Source: Bugula neritina (lineage: Eukaryota; Bryozoa; Gymnolaemata; Cheilostomatida; Bugulidae). Taken from it: a DNA stretch of 64,000 nucleotides. Of this stretch, positions 10,861-25,500 are shown one piece after another. Numbering within the stretch: the stretch's first letter is position 1; each line of letters opens with the position of its first letter. Location: positions 16,921,875 to 16,985,874 of the forward strand of contig OZ037768.1 of assembly GCA_964035545.1 (NCBI GenBank), written 5' to 3'. The notes under the pieces are model-generated. The model was not told where the DNA came from. It saw only the letters and a program-made list of their open reading frames with translations, and did not search any database. The translations under genes were made by a program, and so were the position numbers.

Positions 10861-11901
10861 TATATTGCTCCGTCCTCCTGCACATGTGCTTGTTCTACGC
10901 TTGACCTAGCCATGGTAGGTCAAATGCTAGAGCCATAACTAGTGCAGCCAATTTATAGAACTAGTAGAGTCAATCTGTTTTCACTTTGCCATTTATGGCA
11001 TCAGTTGAAACTTTCGGCTCCAATAAATACCATCAACACCACGAACACACAAACGGCTGCTACAGCGAAAACTTTTTTTACACCTCAGTGAAAACTGAAT
11101 CTACCCCTTAATCAACGCTTCAACAGAAACTGAAGTCTCGAGTCGAAATGGATAGAGTGTCACGCCTATAGGGTGATGGTGAAAGCTTGGTGCGGGTGTG
11201 CGATAGAGGAAGTCACAGCAATTCTGGAGTTAGCTAGCCAAGAGGGTTCAGTGAGAGGTCTGTCAACACTGGAGCAGGTGGTAAGACAGAATAAAAGAGA
11301 TTCAGCTACTAGATCAGTCAGCTAATAGATCCAGCAGGCGACAGGTGCTGGGAGGATCCTGATACAAAAGAATTCAGCCAAAACTTCAGTAAGTTTACAG
11401 ATGCTCGTTCTTGTGGAATTTCAGTGCTTGTGCCTTTTCCTCTTATCAAAGTTGACATTAATTCCAGCATCAATTTAACAAGGCAAGGACTCTCTTGATG
11501 CCAGCTTACCTTTCGCTTCTTACCTGTTCAAGTTAAAGTACAGTAATAAGTAACAGTAAAATGACAACAGCTCAAATAAGTGATGTGACACAGAAGATGT
11601 AATGTTCATGTTGTACGCACCGAGATAGAAATCTTGTTAAGTTTCTCACGAAAGTCTCGTAAAGTTATTCATAGGGTCCAAATGGGAGCTAACCGTATAA
11701 ATTAAATACAGATGTTACTGCAGTCAAGTATGCCGCATCAACTACACCTATGGGCTAAGGATGTCCAATCTTAATGGAACAGGTACTGACTTGCACCAAG
11801 CCATTTTCACACGTCAGCATTGCTACACTAACTTCAACCAACAATAAACATCATACATGGCTGGCCTTAGAGTTGAAAAAACCAGAGGTTTTTGGTGGGA
11901 G

Positions 11902-12311
11902 TGTAATGACCAGCATGGCCCTTTTGTAACTTATCCTGTTATTACAAATAAATAGAAACCCAAGTATTGAAAATGCATTCATAAACTAGTTATGGTTAAC
12001 TTGTCAACCCTATTGTCATTAACCTTAAGCCATACTTGTTTTCCATATAATTAGCACCTGTTTTGAACTGTTATGTTAGCCTACACATCTTGTAAACTAA
12101 CTAGTTTAGCTAGCTATATAAGGCTTTGTAAGCTAAACATGTGCTTGTTCTAGACTTGGCCTAGTCATGGTAGGTCAAGTGCTAGAGCAATGACCAGTGC
12201 AGCTGTTTTATAGAACTAGTAGAGCCAGTCAGTTTTCTCGTTATCATTTATGGCACCAGTTTAGACTTACGGCTCCAATAAAGTACCACCAACACACAAA
12301 CAGCTGCTACA
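11902..12311. repeat. LTR-like repeat copy B
   Basis: This uninterrupted 410-bp copy begins TGTAATGACCAGCATGG and ends AGCTGCTACA. It contains CTATATAAGGC near 12115, a possible TATA element, and AATAAAG near the right end at about 12279, as expected of a promoter-plus-polyA LTR. No target duplication was recognised. Confidence 0.55.
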
Positions 12312-12837
12312 ATAATAATAGACACAATAACAATCACAATGTGCCAGGGTGATGATATTGATAATGGTAATTATATTTGTAATAATAATGATAATCAAAC
12401 GTTAAAGTGAGGTAACAGCAATGATCATATTTTACTTAAAATATAATTATGATTACTAGTTATCCATCATTCATCAATATGAATGTCATTGTCATGATCA
12501 CTTGGAGTTATGACAATGGTTATGAATATGATACTATTGCATGGCAGAGCTGAGAGCTCTAATTTTTATTATAGTAGATTTCAAACTGTACCAGTATCAT
12601 AATCATCATGATAATGAATGTGATCATGTTCATATGGTAATTGTTTGTTGATAGTCATAATGGTTAATTGTTGTTAATAAATTGTTTAAACGCTTACTAT
12701 AAATTATAGCTATTGTTATAAGCATAAGTTGAAATAAATTTATAAAAATTGTAATTTTGATTTTGAGGTAATTGCTATGTTTCGCTTTAGTGTCAAGAGA
12801 CAGAAAATTTACTGTTGACCTTCTCATTATGTCAATA

Positions 12838-13025
12838 TGAATAAGTTACGGTTTAGGTGAGGAGCTGGGAGTTTGGATTGGGAAGTTTATGTTTAAGAAT
12901 GGGAGTCTAGGGTTAGGTTTTAAGGGTTGGAGGTTTGGGTTTCGAGTTGGGGGTTTGGGAAAATTTAACTTCAGTGTGCCATTTTATTTACTTTACCATT
13001 TGGGCTACTTTTACCTAAAGTCGCC
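12838..13025 (-). repeat. Partial copy of the GGTAATAATGGCACA foldback family
   Basis: The right part matches, in reverse orientation, the arms seen at 47076-47327 and 61326-61582 (CAGTGTGCCATTTTA, then ACTTTTACCT). The left part is a G-rich GGGTTTGGG-type centre, complementary to the C-rich centres of the other copies. One arm is missing. Confidence 0.65.
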
Positions 13026-13043
13026 CACCTGCTGCAGCAGGTG
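13026..13043. promoter_or_regulatory. 18-bp perfect palindrome with two E-boxes
   Basis: CACCTGCTGCAGCAGGTG is its own complement and contains CACCTG and CAGGTG, both E-box cores. It lies about 370 bp upstream of the GABARAPL2 start codon. A regulatory role is only a possibility. Confidence 0.3.
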
Positions 13044-13413
13044 AAATATGGAAACTTTAACTTTTGAACCAACTTAATTATCCTTCTGATTTTTGTTTAC
13101 TTTGAAAGCTATAAATTATGGTTTTTCACAGACAGAAGCTGGCTTATCACTTCTGTATTTCTATAAGAAATTTCTTAGGAAAGGCAGTTACCAATTGATC
13201 ACCAAGTGGTAGATATGTTGATCAAATACTGCTCTATATGCCTAGTTGCAAATTACTCAATTTTTTGGTATTAAAAAGATGTTTGAAAGCTCTGTTTACA
13301 CTCTTGAATTTATCTTAACAATCCTAAACTAAGCAGCATAGATAGTTCAAATTTACAAATTGTAATTTATATATTTGCATATTTAGCAGTCAAAATAGTT
13401 GCCAGTTGGGAAA

Positions 13414-16323
<2,910 letters not shown>

Positions 16324-16349
16324 TAGTGAATAGCTGGCACAGGAAATTC

Positions 16350-16355
16350 AATAAA
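16350..16355 (+). terminator. Polyadenylation signal of GABARAPL2
   Basis: An AATAAA lies 27 bases after the TAG stop. The following 640 bp up to the RSRC2 3' end show no coding sequence. Confidence 0.6.
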
Positions 16356-16995
16356 ACTCATTTTGCCTTTGGTGTGCATAGCCATTATTTATTGAAAATG
16401 TGTAAGCTTATATAATTTATGGTCCAAATTTAAATTTGTGCATGTTTTTTACCTCCCGTAACATTATCAGCATTGCAGTTACTTTTTCATCTAGTTTAAG
16501 TTTACATGCATGTTTCAGAAACTTCTTGTTTGGATTTTTTAAAAATGGGAGTAAATATTTTCAAAAAATTTGGCACTAAATTAAATATTTCTACTTTTAT
16601 TCTTTTCTTCTGGAACAAACTGGCATATATTTATGATTTTTTCTTTCTCAACAACCCTGACTATCTCTGAAGTTACTCAATACATGAGTTAATGTTCCAG
16701 TATTATGCTTCACATTAAGCTTACCTTTAAACATAAGTTAGCTTATTATGCTGGTTGTCATTGCACACTCTCCTATTTTAGGTCATTTCACCTACACAGT
16801 AATCTAACACACCATGTAATAAAATTGCGCATTAGCTATGATCAAAAATTTTCAAGTTGGGCATCTCTTTCAACATCTTAACACAACACTGTAAGTTTTC
16901 AACCCACTAGAAAGTATAAATGGAAATTCTGTAAACATGGTAAAAGTAATGTTTAACAATTGCCAACAAATAGCTTGGTCGTAATATGTACAGAT

Positions 16996-17001
16996 TTTAT
17001 T
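16996..17001 (-). terminator. Polyadenylation signal of RSRC2
   Basis: A minus-strand AATAAA lies about 118 bases past the RSRC2 stop codon. Confidence 0.5.
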
Positions 17002-17118
17002 ACGAACAGTAGAGTAGAGTTTAAGAAACCAGTATATTAGATTTATGGTTTGAATATAGACAAAATTTCTTTAAAAAAATAATATCCAAGCAACAACAAA
17101 AGATTATCGATTGCACTT

Positions 17119-20100
17119 CTATGGTCGATTAAATTGTTCATTAGCAGTCTGTGCAGCCATAGACGAGACAACTCCTAAGCCCATGCCTCTATGAGTGTGA
17201 GTGGTTATTCTAGCAAATGCATATTCCTGATCTAATTTATTGAAAAGTTCATTTTGTTTTTGCTTCTGTTCTTCTGACATATCTGTAATTTTCACTTCAC
17301 CCTTGATTCCCATTAGTTTACGATATTTCTCATCAGCAACAACTTCTGTCCCCTACAGTAAGTAGCACAGAAATACATTGTAATGCAAGCCTTATACAGT
17401 AAATATTAAACACAATCTAAAACGTGTGGCAGGTCATGAGACGAGGACATAACCCCTTTGTCTATTTCATTTGCAGGGACCATAAACATTTTTCAAGTTC
17501 AACACCTCCACAAAATCAACCAACATTAGCTTATTGCAGCGATGAGACTTCGAAATCTTGTTGAATATATTACAAAATACCACCTTAGTCCCCCCCCACT
17601 TAGCCTATCCTGTATTGCTCAGTTGCAAACACTACCAAATGATGTTCATGAGCTCTGCTCTATTTCCACTTACACAAGTTGTAATCTATGCTTAAAAGAA
17701 TGAATCATGACATGTTGAAACAAATGAATAAATATATCTTCACAAGTTCCTAATACTAAAGTAAACTAATCACAAACCTAGCTAGTGTCACATTGTATAA
17801 CATACTACATATATTGGTGCTAACCTGAAACTTCTGTAAGCTCTGCTCTGTGTTTTGTGACGCTTTGCTCCACAATAGTTTCCTCTTCTGTTGCTGCTCG
17901 GCAAACTTCAATGGATTTATTGCTGCCTGGTTATAGAATTTAGGAACTTCAACACCGGTAAGTTCTTGAGCTTTTGCGTGCATTGCTGCCATTGTCTGCA
18001 ACAAGGCTTGCTGTGGAGTGGCTGAAACACAAATATACACATATTTCAATAACGAACTTCTACTGCACACATGTAATATATACATATATTGACATGACAT
18101 TGGTTGGGGGGTCTCGGCGTTGAGATGATATTTATACAAGTTCTGTACTCAGTCACCCCAACTCTGTGCTGCTGCTAGCAATATTTTAAGACTGAACCAA
18201 CTGCATTGAAGGCTGAATACGAAGTGTGTGAGCTACTTAGTCACCTTGACCTTTCCCAGCCATGGCATCTTTAGCAGCTTGCTGTAATTCTCGTTTCATG
18301 CGAGTCTTGAAGTCTTCTGTTTTAGGTGCGGTGGAGCCTTTAGTGGGCACAACAGTGTACTGATTTTTCTTATAGAATCTCCGCCTTTCCCTGCTGCTGG
18401 ATCGTCTGCGTGATCGCCTGTGTCTGCCGTCTAGATAAATAACAATACAGTCATATCAGGTACAGACTATTGCCGATGTGTGGCTCTGCGATAAGAAGAC
18501 AATTTGTTGAGCAGAGTTGTCCCATGCAAGTGTAATGACTTACGGCGGTCACTGCTTCTTCTGTGCCGGGGTGACCTTGACCTGTGACTGGATCTTCTGT
18601 GTCGTGAACCTGAAAAATAATTCCTCTTTTACTCTTTTACATAACAGGCTAGGAATTACTCTATTATGTATTTATGTACGAAGTTCTTACTTAAATAAAA
18701 ACCGCAGCATAGCTAAGTGCCTTCAGAACACAAATGATATATTAATGGCACTACACAAAACACCGTGGCACTACTCGTACCTGATCGTCTGTGTCGGCGA
18801 CTACCGTGACGAGATCTTGAACTCGGTCTCTTCCTTCTATGGCGACGACTACGCGACCTTGATCTAGATCGGCGTGACCTTGAACGAGATCTATGTGACC
18901 TTGAGTGTCTAGATCGAGAGGCCGAGCCAGATCTTCTACGTGAAGGAGAAGCTGATTTCTCGTCATGCTGCTCTTCCTCTATTTTGTCTTCACTCGGAGA
19001 TATTTGATCTACAGACATCAAAGGCACTGATAAGTGACATTCGAATTCATCTTCAACAACAAACCAACCTTCAAAACTCGGACTTATAGTTTTTGTAACT
19101 CATACAGACCTGTTTTGTTATTAGTGCCCGAGGGACTGGAGTCCTTCTCTATACCAACACTATTAGGACGAGACCCAGTGGAATGATCAGTTTCACTGCC
19201 AGATTCAGATGCACTGTGCTCAGAGTCTGAATGAGACTCGTCCTTGTTTTGATCAGAATGTTCTGATACTTCACCAGCTTCTTCATAAGCTGCTTGGGCC
19301 GTTTTCTCTAAAAATTCTTCCAGATGTTTTTCCATATCTTGAGATGATGCTGCAGTTGCTACAAATAATATGTATATAATAAAACCAGTTAATAAAATAT
19401 AGACAACGTAAATAAAAACAGAACATTTTTGTCTATAGCTGCGATTAGTTAGATTTCGGGTACTGCGGCTAATAAATATATGTAAAAAATATATCTTATA
19501 TCAGATACAACATGAGTTGAAATTTATAAGTAAAGCTAGAATTCTCCAAATTTAAAAATCCTACACACAATAAAAAAGAATGAACAGCTAGTAAATCAAG
19601 TACCGTCTGATTGGTTAGCAGAGAGATAGGAAAGATATGCATAAGGATTGTAAACTGTTGAAGAACTGTTTGGAACGGAGGTGCTAGCGGAAGTTTCCAG
19701 ATTTGGTGCAGCTGATGATTCTGTGGTAACGACAACATCCTCATTGATCTTGTCATCTGTATCATTCTTCCCAGCCAACATTTTCTCAAAGTTTGCCCAC
19801 TCTGACTCTAGATTCTCCATCGTGCTTGCAGCTGCATCAGATGTCTACAGAATACAAAATAAATCCACTTTGTTAGGAGGTTTTCAACCATCACCATTAG
19901 AAAATAAGCATATTGGGACATCAAGTAATTAATACATAAAAATGTATTTTCACTGACTACCAACTGATCAATGATTAGATAGAGTATTATAATAAGCATT
20001 CACCCTGCAACCTTAACCAGGACATGCAGCTGGAAATTTGTAAATGCTTTGATACTGACATAATAGTAAGTAGACTGCTAGCAAATACTCTTTGAAACTA

Positions 20101-22245
20101 AATACAGAGTACAACCACAGCTAATTAACATTTTCTAAATCTTATCTACGAAATTCCCATCTTCTGAGACTTCTTGCCTACTGTTTTTCCATTCTTGTAG
20201 AAAGCTTCTGTCATACTTACGACTGCCCAATATCTCTTGAATTGCATGTGATGCCACAGGAAATGCCCAAGTCGTCGTAGTCATAATAGGACACTTTATA
20301 ATTTAAAGTAAAAAACATGCTATATTATTTTGTATAAGTGGTGTCAAATCAAGAAATTGGGTATAGAATATCTGATAATTGCTCATTTACCAACTAATAT
20401 TTTAGGTAACAAATAATTTGCTTTGCACTTTACTAGTGGAGTAACTGAGTCAAACACTGAACACAGTAAAGATACAAAGAACCACATCAGCCTGACAGTG
20501 AAAGAGAAATTTCTATGATGGCAATGCCCAAGCCTTAACTGTAGAGCTCAAAAACCAGCAGTGGTTGACTTCAAAATGAGTCAGACATCGGCAAACTTTG
20601 AACAAAAGTGTTTCATCAATTTACCCTCCTTAAAATCCTAGATACTCACTCCGTATCCAAACGGCTTTTGTTGGGGATGCTCCTCCCACATTTCTTTCAC
20701 CACTGAGTCAACTCTTTTTGCATTTTTTATCAAATAAAGTTAAAAGTAAATGTTAATAATTATATGTATAATATCACACAATGGAAGTCAAGATGTTATA
20801 AGCAACTCCCATAAGACTAGTTTTGGCAGCAATTATCAGTGACTTTTTGGGGACGATTGTATGAAGTGAAAAACAAAAAACAAACTATGCTACAAGAATA
20901 ACCAACGCCTAAATTTTTAGGCAATAATATAACTGAAAATAACATATTTATACATATTTTTCAATTAAAGTTTGATATTTATGTTTAAAATTATGTTGCA
21001 CATTAAAAATCAAATAAGGATAGAATAGGCTAACAATATAGTCACTTGGTTTCTAATTTTAAAGGCTATATAACTATCTATTTCACTAGAAAATTATTTA
21101 GAGCTTAAGGTAAACTTAAAATGTTTCTGGGTTGCTAGAAGTAAAACTATTAAATCCAAACCAATATTAGCAAACACCATAATTGCTAATAGTAATAGCA
21201 TTACTTACAACAAAACAGGACTATAGCCCTTTAAGTAATAGGGAAGGTGTAACTCATACTCACAAAGCAACTATTCTTTACTGATTTAGAATATAACAAT
21301 ATGAGTGATAATCATGACCTCTAGTTTTAGCAGATTCCACAGTTATCAACATGAGCTTCTTTAATTTAAAATGTAAAATAAAAAATTAAACTTAAATACC
21401 AAATTCTTTCTGTAATGTTAAATAACACTTAAAATTAAAGTTAATTGCTATACTAATAGTAACAGTAATTGAGTAATACTTAGAGTTGGAGTCAGTCTTA
21501 TAGTTGATCGAATACATGTAATTACAGTTACAGCCATACCAACACTAACAGTAGCTCCAACTGTGCAGTATAACTACAACTATAACTATAGGTATAAGTG
21601 TAACTTCACTGTAACTATTAGTATTAGTATTACTATTACACTTACAGTATTAGATCTAGTATCAAAGATAAATTTAAATTACGTCAATTTTAAAATAATT
21701 AAACTTGAACAACTAGGATGAAAGTTTATCAATTATCAATATCTGATAAGTATGACTGTAACAATCAATAAAAATTAAATTATATTTATTATTAAACTTG
21801 ATAATTATAAATCGTTATTGTTAATATACTTATAATATAATATTAATGATAACATTTAATTTCATTTTCACAATTTAAATTTTATAAATTAGAATAAAAA
21901 TTCAAGATGAAAACCAAGTGCAGTATGAATATCAATATGAACATCATCAATTAAATAATAATTATAATAATCAATATCATAACCATAATCATAATGATAA
22001 TGCCTAATTCAGTAATGAGTAATTGTAAATAAACTTGAAAATAAAAGCCAATTCACCTTTGGTTGACTTTGAGACTCAGTCATGGCGTTAGAAAGCGAAG
22101 CGTTACTGTTGTCATGATCATCAGCATCATCACCATGATTTTTAGTTGTACTGTCAGTGCCTTCGGCTTCAAAACCGATTTTAATTTTATCGTCACCTTT
22201 CTCCTCATCCTCATATTCACTGTCATACTTGACGAGTTTCTCCAT
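17119..22245 (-). CDS. RSRC2: Arginine/serine-rich coiled-coil protein 2 (SMAP domain)
   Basis: Eight exons read leftward, all phase-matched: 22245-22057, 19844-19604, 19358-19110, 19026-18781, 18609-18544, 18430-18245, 18021-17825 and 17352-17119. They encode about 535 residues. The order is an acidic N terminus (KYDSEYEDEE), a segment ESEWANFEKMLAG, an acidic Ser/Glu-rich stretch, an RS domain of repeated SRSR/RHRR, then ELTGVEVPKFYN and NPLKFAEQQQKRKLLW, then the SMAP domain KYRKLMGIKGE..YAFARITTHTHRGMGLG. The last two blocks identify RSRC2, a nuclear RS-domain protein thought to be linked to RNA processing. The acidic N-terminal part is longer than I expect for vertebrate RSRC2 (about 430 residues). 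Exon 1 joins 19844 directly in phase 0 across a 2.2-kb intron. The ATG at 22245 is the first good start after an in-frame upstream splice-like acceptor, so a 5' non-coding exon is possible. Confidence 0.88.
21420..21660. repeat. Short hexamer-like simple sequence in RSRC2 intron 1
   Basis: Mixed TAATAC, TATAAC and CTATTAG units occur, like those in the 9.5-10.1 kb array, within the first intron of RSRC2. Confidence 0.5.
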
Positions 22246-22521
22246 TTCAATTTGACGATAACACGTGGCAGTAAAGTTTTCAAAAGTGAAGAGCTTCGAA
22301 TCTGAACCTATTAACAAAACAGTGATCTTGGTAATATTATTTATGATGATTTTAAAAACGTATTGTAGCTGCAAGGGTAGCGTAGCAAATATGGCGACGA
22401 ACGATTTGTGCTGTTGACCAATACGCAGTTTGCAGTATTGTTTACGTATACCAACGAAGGTTGGTTTTTATTAAAATGCTACATTGGCGCAACCTAGTAA
22501 TTCGCCGTGTTCCTGTTAAAG
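22246..22521. promoter_or_regulatory. Shared head-to-head promoter of RSRC2 and TSEN54
   Basis: 276 bp separate the two start codons, which point away from each other. The stretch has more CpG than its surroundings, a CCAAT motif (GACCAATACG, near 22415) and two ATGGCG-type sites. The TSEN54 start lies in AAGATGGCGTC, which resembles a YY1 site. No TATA box is seen. This layout is typical of housekeeping bidirectional promoters. Confidence 0.6.
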
Positions 22522-25500
22522 ATGGCGTCTCCCGTACACAGTCGCTCTCACTCTGACTCTGCCTTATCCAGGTAATTAAGAATTTAATAGATATAAGATT
22601 TTATTTTGTTTCGTTGAAATTTAATACAGCAAAGTTACCCGTTGCATGATTTATAACAGATGTAAGATAAAATTGAAATAGTTGGTAGAAAAGTTTAAAT
22701 TAACATAATATTAAGATTTACTAAAAGTAAAACTAAAAGTAAATTTGCATAATCATGATGATTACGATAATTCATAATTGTAATAAATTTAAAATTGAAT
22801 TTAATACTAATTAAAATTTAATTTAATCATTAAATTAATCAATATCATAATGATTAATAATCACTAAAAAGCATGATACTGTTATGTTTTCCAGATTTAG
22901 GGTTGATGTGCTATCCAGAGAGTCTATTTATTTACTATAGAACTGCACCAGGATAAGTCGAGTGAACGAGTATATTTTACACACAATTATACATTACAAA
23001 AACGATACATTATTTCCAAACAAGGTACACATCTAATCTATTTCACACTCTAGCTTCGACTGAGTTAGCAGCGGGAAACTACAATTGCTGCTAACTATCA
23101 ACTACGCTAATTGGCTATCCATTGTTCCGGGTCAATCGCGCGACCCCACATGTTGTGCTGCTGGTAGTTCCACGAACCACCACACCGCCCCCACCAGCAG
23201 AAAGCCATCTTTCTGATATATATAAAAAAAACATTCAATAGTAATTGCATACATCAGTGGACAAAAATGATACATAATATACAGGAAGAGACATAATAAT
23301 AGACAGAGTCATTATAACGATCCGTTGCATACAAATGGCCAGCTGTAGATAGACGAGGAATACTAGCTAGCTGTGGTATTAGACAAGGAATAACCTGTCT
23401 AGCAGTTAAGCATTTGCACGATCTTGGTTCCTCACAAGATGTGAAGTTGCGGAGTATTCTGGGTAGCCTAACTAGAGTCCTTGTTGGGCACGCCTGTGCT
23501 TGGCTTGGCATGTACGCAGTTTCCGTTTCATACGGCATACGGATCCCTTTAGCTGGAAGAGTCCTGTTGTAGTGTTAAGTAGATCTGGTGCCAGCTGGGT
23601 GAACTCTTCTTGTAATCGTAGGAGGCGTTCTTCTACTGTAGCCAGGCGTACTGGGTCTGGGGACGGTGTCCGTCTGCGGCGCAAGGGTGGACTGGGGGAC
23701 CTGGTTCGTCTCTTCGCTGGGGTAGGGGAGATCTCTCCTTCTTCTGGATATGTAGTTTCCTCGGGGGTGTATGTAATTTGAGGGCGGTCAGACACCAACG
23801 GGGATTGTTGGCGGGCGTTGTCTAACACACGTTGGAACCCCGAGGACAGAACGGCTAATAGCATGGCCTTCTTCACCAGAGGTCGTATAAGTGTGAGGAA
23901 CTCCGGGTACAGCTTAGCGTCGACCACATAGTTTTCTCCAGGGAAACAGCCCGCCGCTCTGTGTCTGGTGACGGGGTAGGGATACACATCATTATACCCG
24001 CAGGGGCAGAATGTTAGTAGGAGATGAGCATTGACGTGTAGTTTAAGGGAACGGTGAGAGGCGCAATCTTCACCACAGATCTGGCATCTCGTCCGTCCTC
24101 TGGACCCCCAGGCTGTTTCTATTTCTTCTTCTGTTTGTGGAGACACCCACCGCCAGCGGCGGCGTAGTGGCTCAGGCCTGTCACCACTAGCATACTCCTC
24201 CGGATACGGAGCGGGAAGTGTTCTATCCCGTACCCTGGTTGTAGCGGGTCGAGTGTAATCTGAAAAAGTTTCAACAGTGTTAATACAGTACACTGCAGTG
24301 TCGTCAGCTTGAGCAGCTTGGCAACTCCTAATTCAGTTACCTCGTAGAGATTAATGGTAGTGAATAGTCAGATAGAACACGTATTGCAATGAGATTATAA
24401 AAATCTCTAAGTCAAACTGAGTTCTTACTACGGTATTTCACTAACCTATCTCCAGCTCGATTGACTCAGTGGGTCAGAGCTGAGCGATGCAATCTAGTTT
24501 CGTATTAAGATATAGTTAACTCACCCCACGATCTGTTGTCGTAAGACATACTGAATGTGTGAAATGGTTTGAACTACTGCTTAGAAACACGTCTACTCCT
24601 GACTGCATCAGCGTATGAAAAGATCGAGCAACGTGGTTGGGGTGCGTGATTAAGACTTTGTGCACCCGGCGGATGAATTTTGTTTCTATTTCCGCCGATA
24701 CAAAAGTTGATATTTCCGTGGTGTTGACAACTCCCACATTTGCTCGATTCTTTTCTCGTACGGTTTTCCCCTAGACTTTCATGTGTGCCGCTTTTAACGC
24801 AGTCACATACGAAGTCCTTCAAGTATGCGGGGGGTTGCCTCGTACGCTGTCCCCTTTCTAGGGGGGGTGACACGCTTGCCGGTTCGTTAGTAGGGGCCTC
24901 TAATGGCGTCTCTACTTCACCGTTAGTGGTCACCTCTTCTTGTTCTCCGGATGGAGCCCCTCCCTCCGTGGGGGTTTGCACTTCCGGAACCGGCTCGGTT
25001 TCTGGAAGTGATGGAATTAGACTTGGCGGTGGCGGACACGCTTCTGTTGACAAAAGCTGCCGCTCCTCCCTCACCAAGTTTTCTTCCCGCGGTATGACCA
25101 CTTCGTATTCAGGTCCATGCCGCCGTCGCCCGCGCGTTGTTGTTTGCCTCCTGGGCTCTAACAACGGGGGGGGGCTTCTCCCACTCCGCCGGGGCTAGCC
25201 CAATACGGTTTCAAGCGAGACTCATTCTGGATAGACACCTGTCCTGAGCGCTCAATCTTGTACGTATGATTATGCATAGCCTCGACGACCACGTAGGGGC
25301 CTACGAACTTAGGCTTCAGCTTATCAGCCTGTCCGCGGCGCCTACGGTAATTGACCATCCACACCTTATCTCCCCTTTGATAGAGAGGTGGTTCATCGGA
25401 ATCTTCGTGCCGCACCTTCCACTGCTGTTGGCGCAGTATATCGTGTGCGGCCTTCATCCGTTCCACTAGTTCACTGGCATACTCGTGTACTGAGTTATCT

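Larger units (their letters stand above)
10191..11064. repeat. LTR-like repeat copy A, interrupted by insertions
   Basis: It begins TGTCACGGCCAGCATGG and ends GGCTGCTACA (TG..CA). The two outer parts match 11902-12311 closely, for example CCCAAGTATTGAAAATGCAT and AGAACTAGTAGAG. About 420 bp in the middle (10.45-10.87 kb) is absent from the other copy and contains a tandem repeat and a TA-flanked MITE. No gag or pol sequence lies between the copies, so these look like two solo elements or a non-autonomous family. Confidence 0.6.

Noticed and set aside
20130-20701. Two possible extra RSRC2 exons (minus strand around 20701-20651 and 20286-20130)
   Set aside because: Both read open, but the first does not fit the phase of exon 1 and the second needs a weak GTAGAT donor. 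Exon 1 joins 19844 directly in perfect phase, so they are more likely intron.
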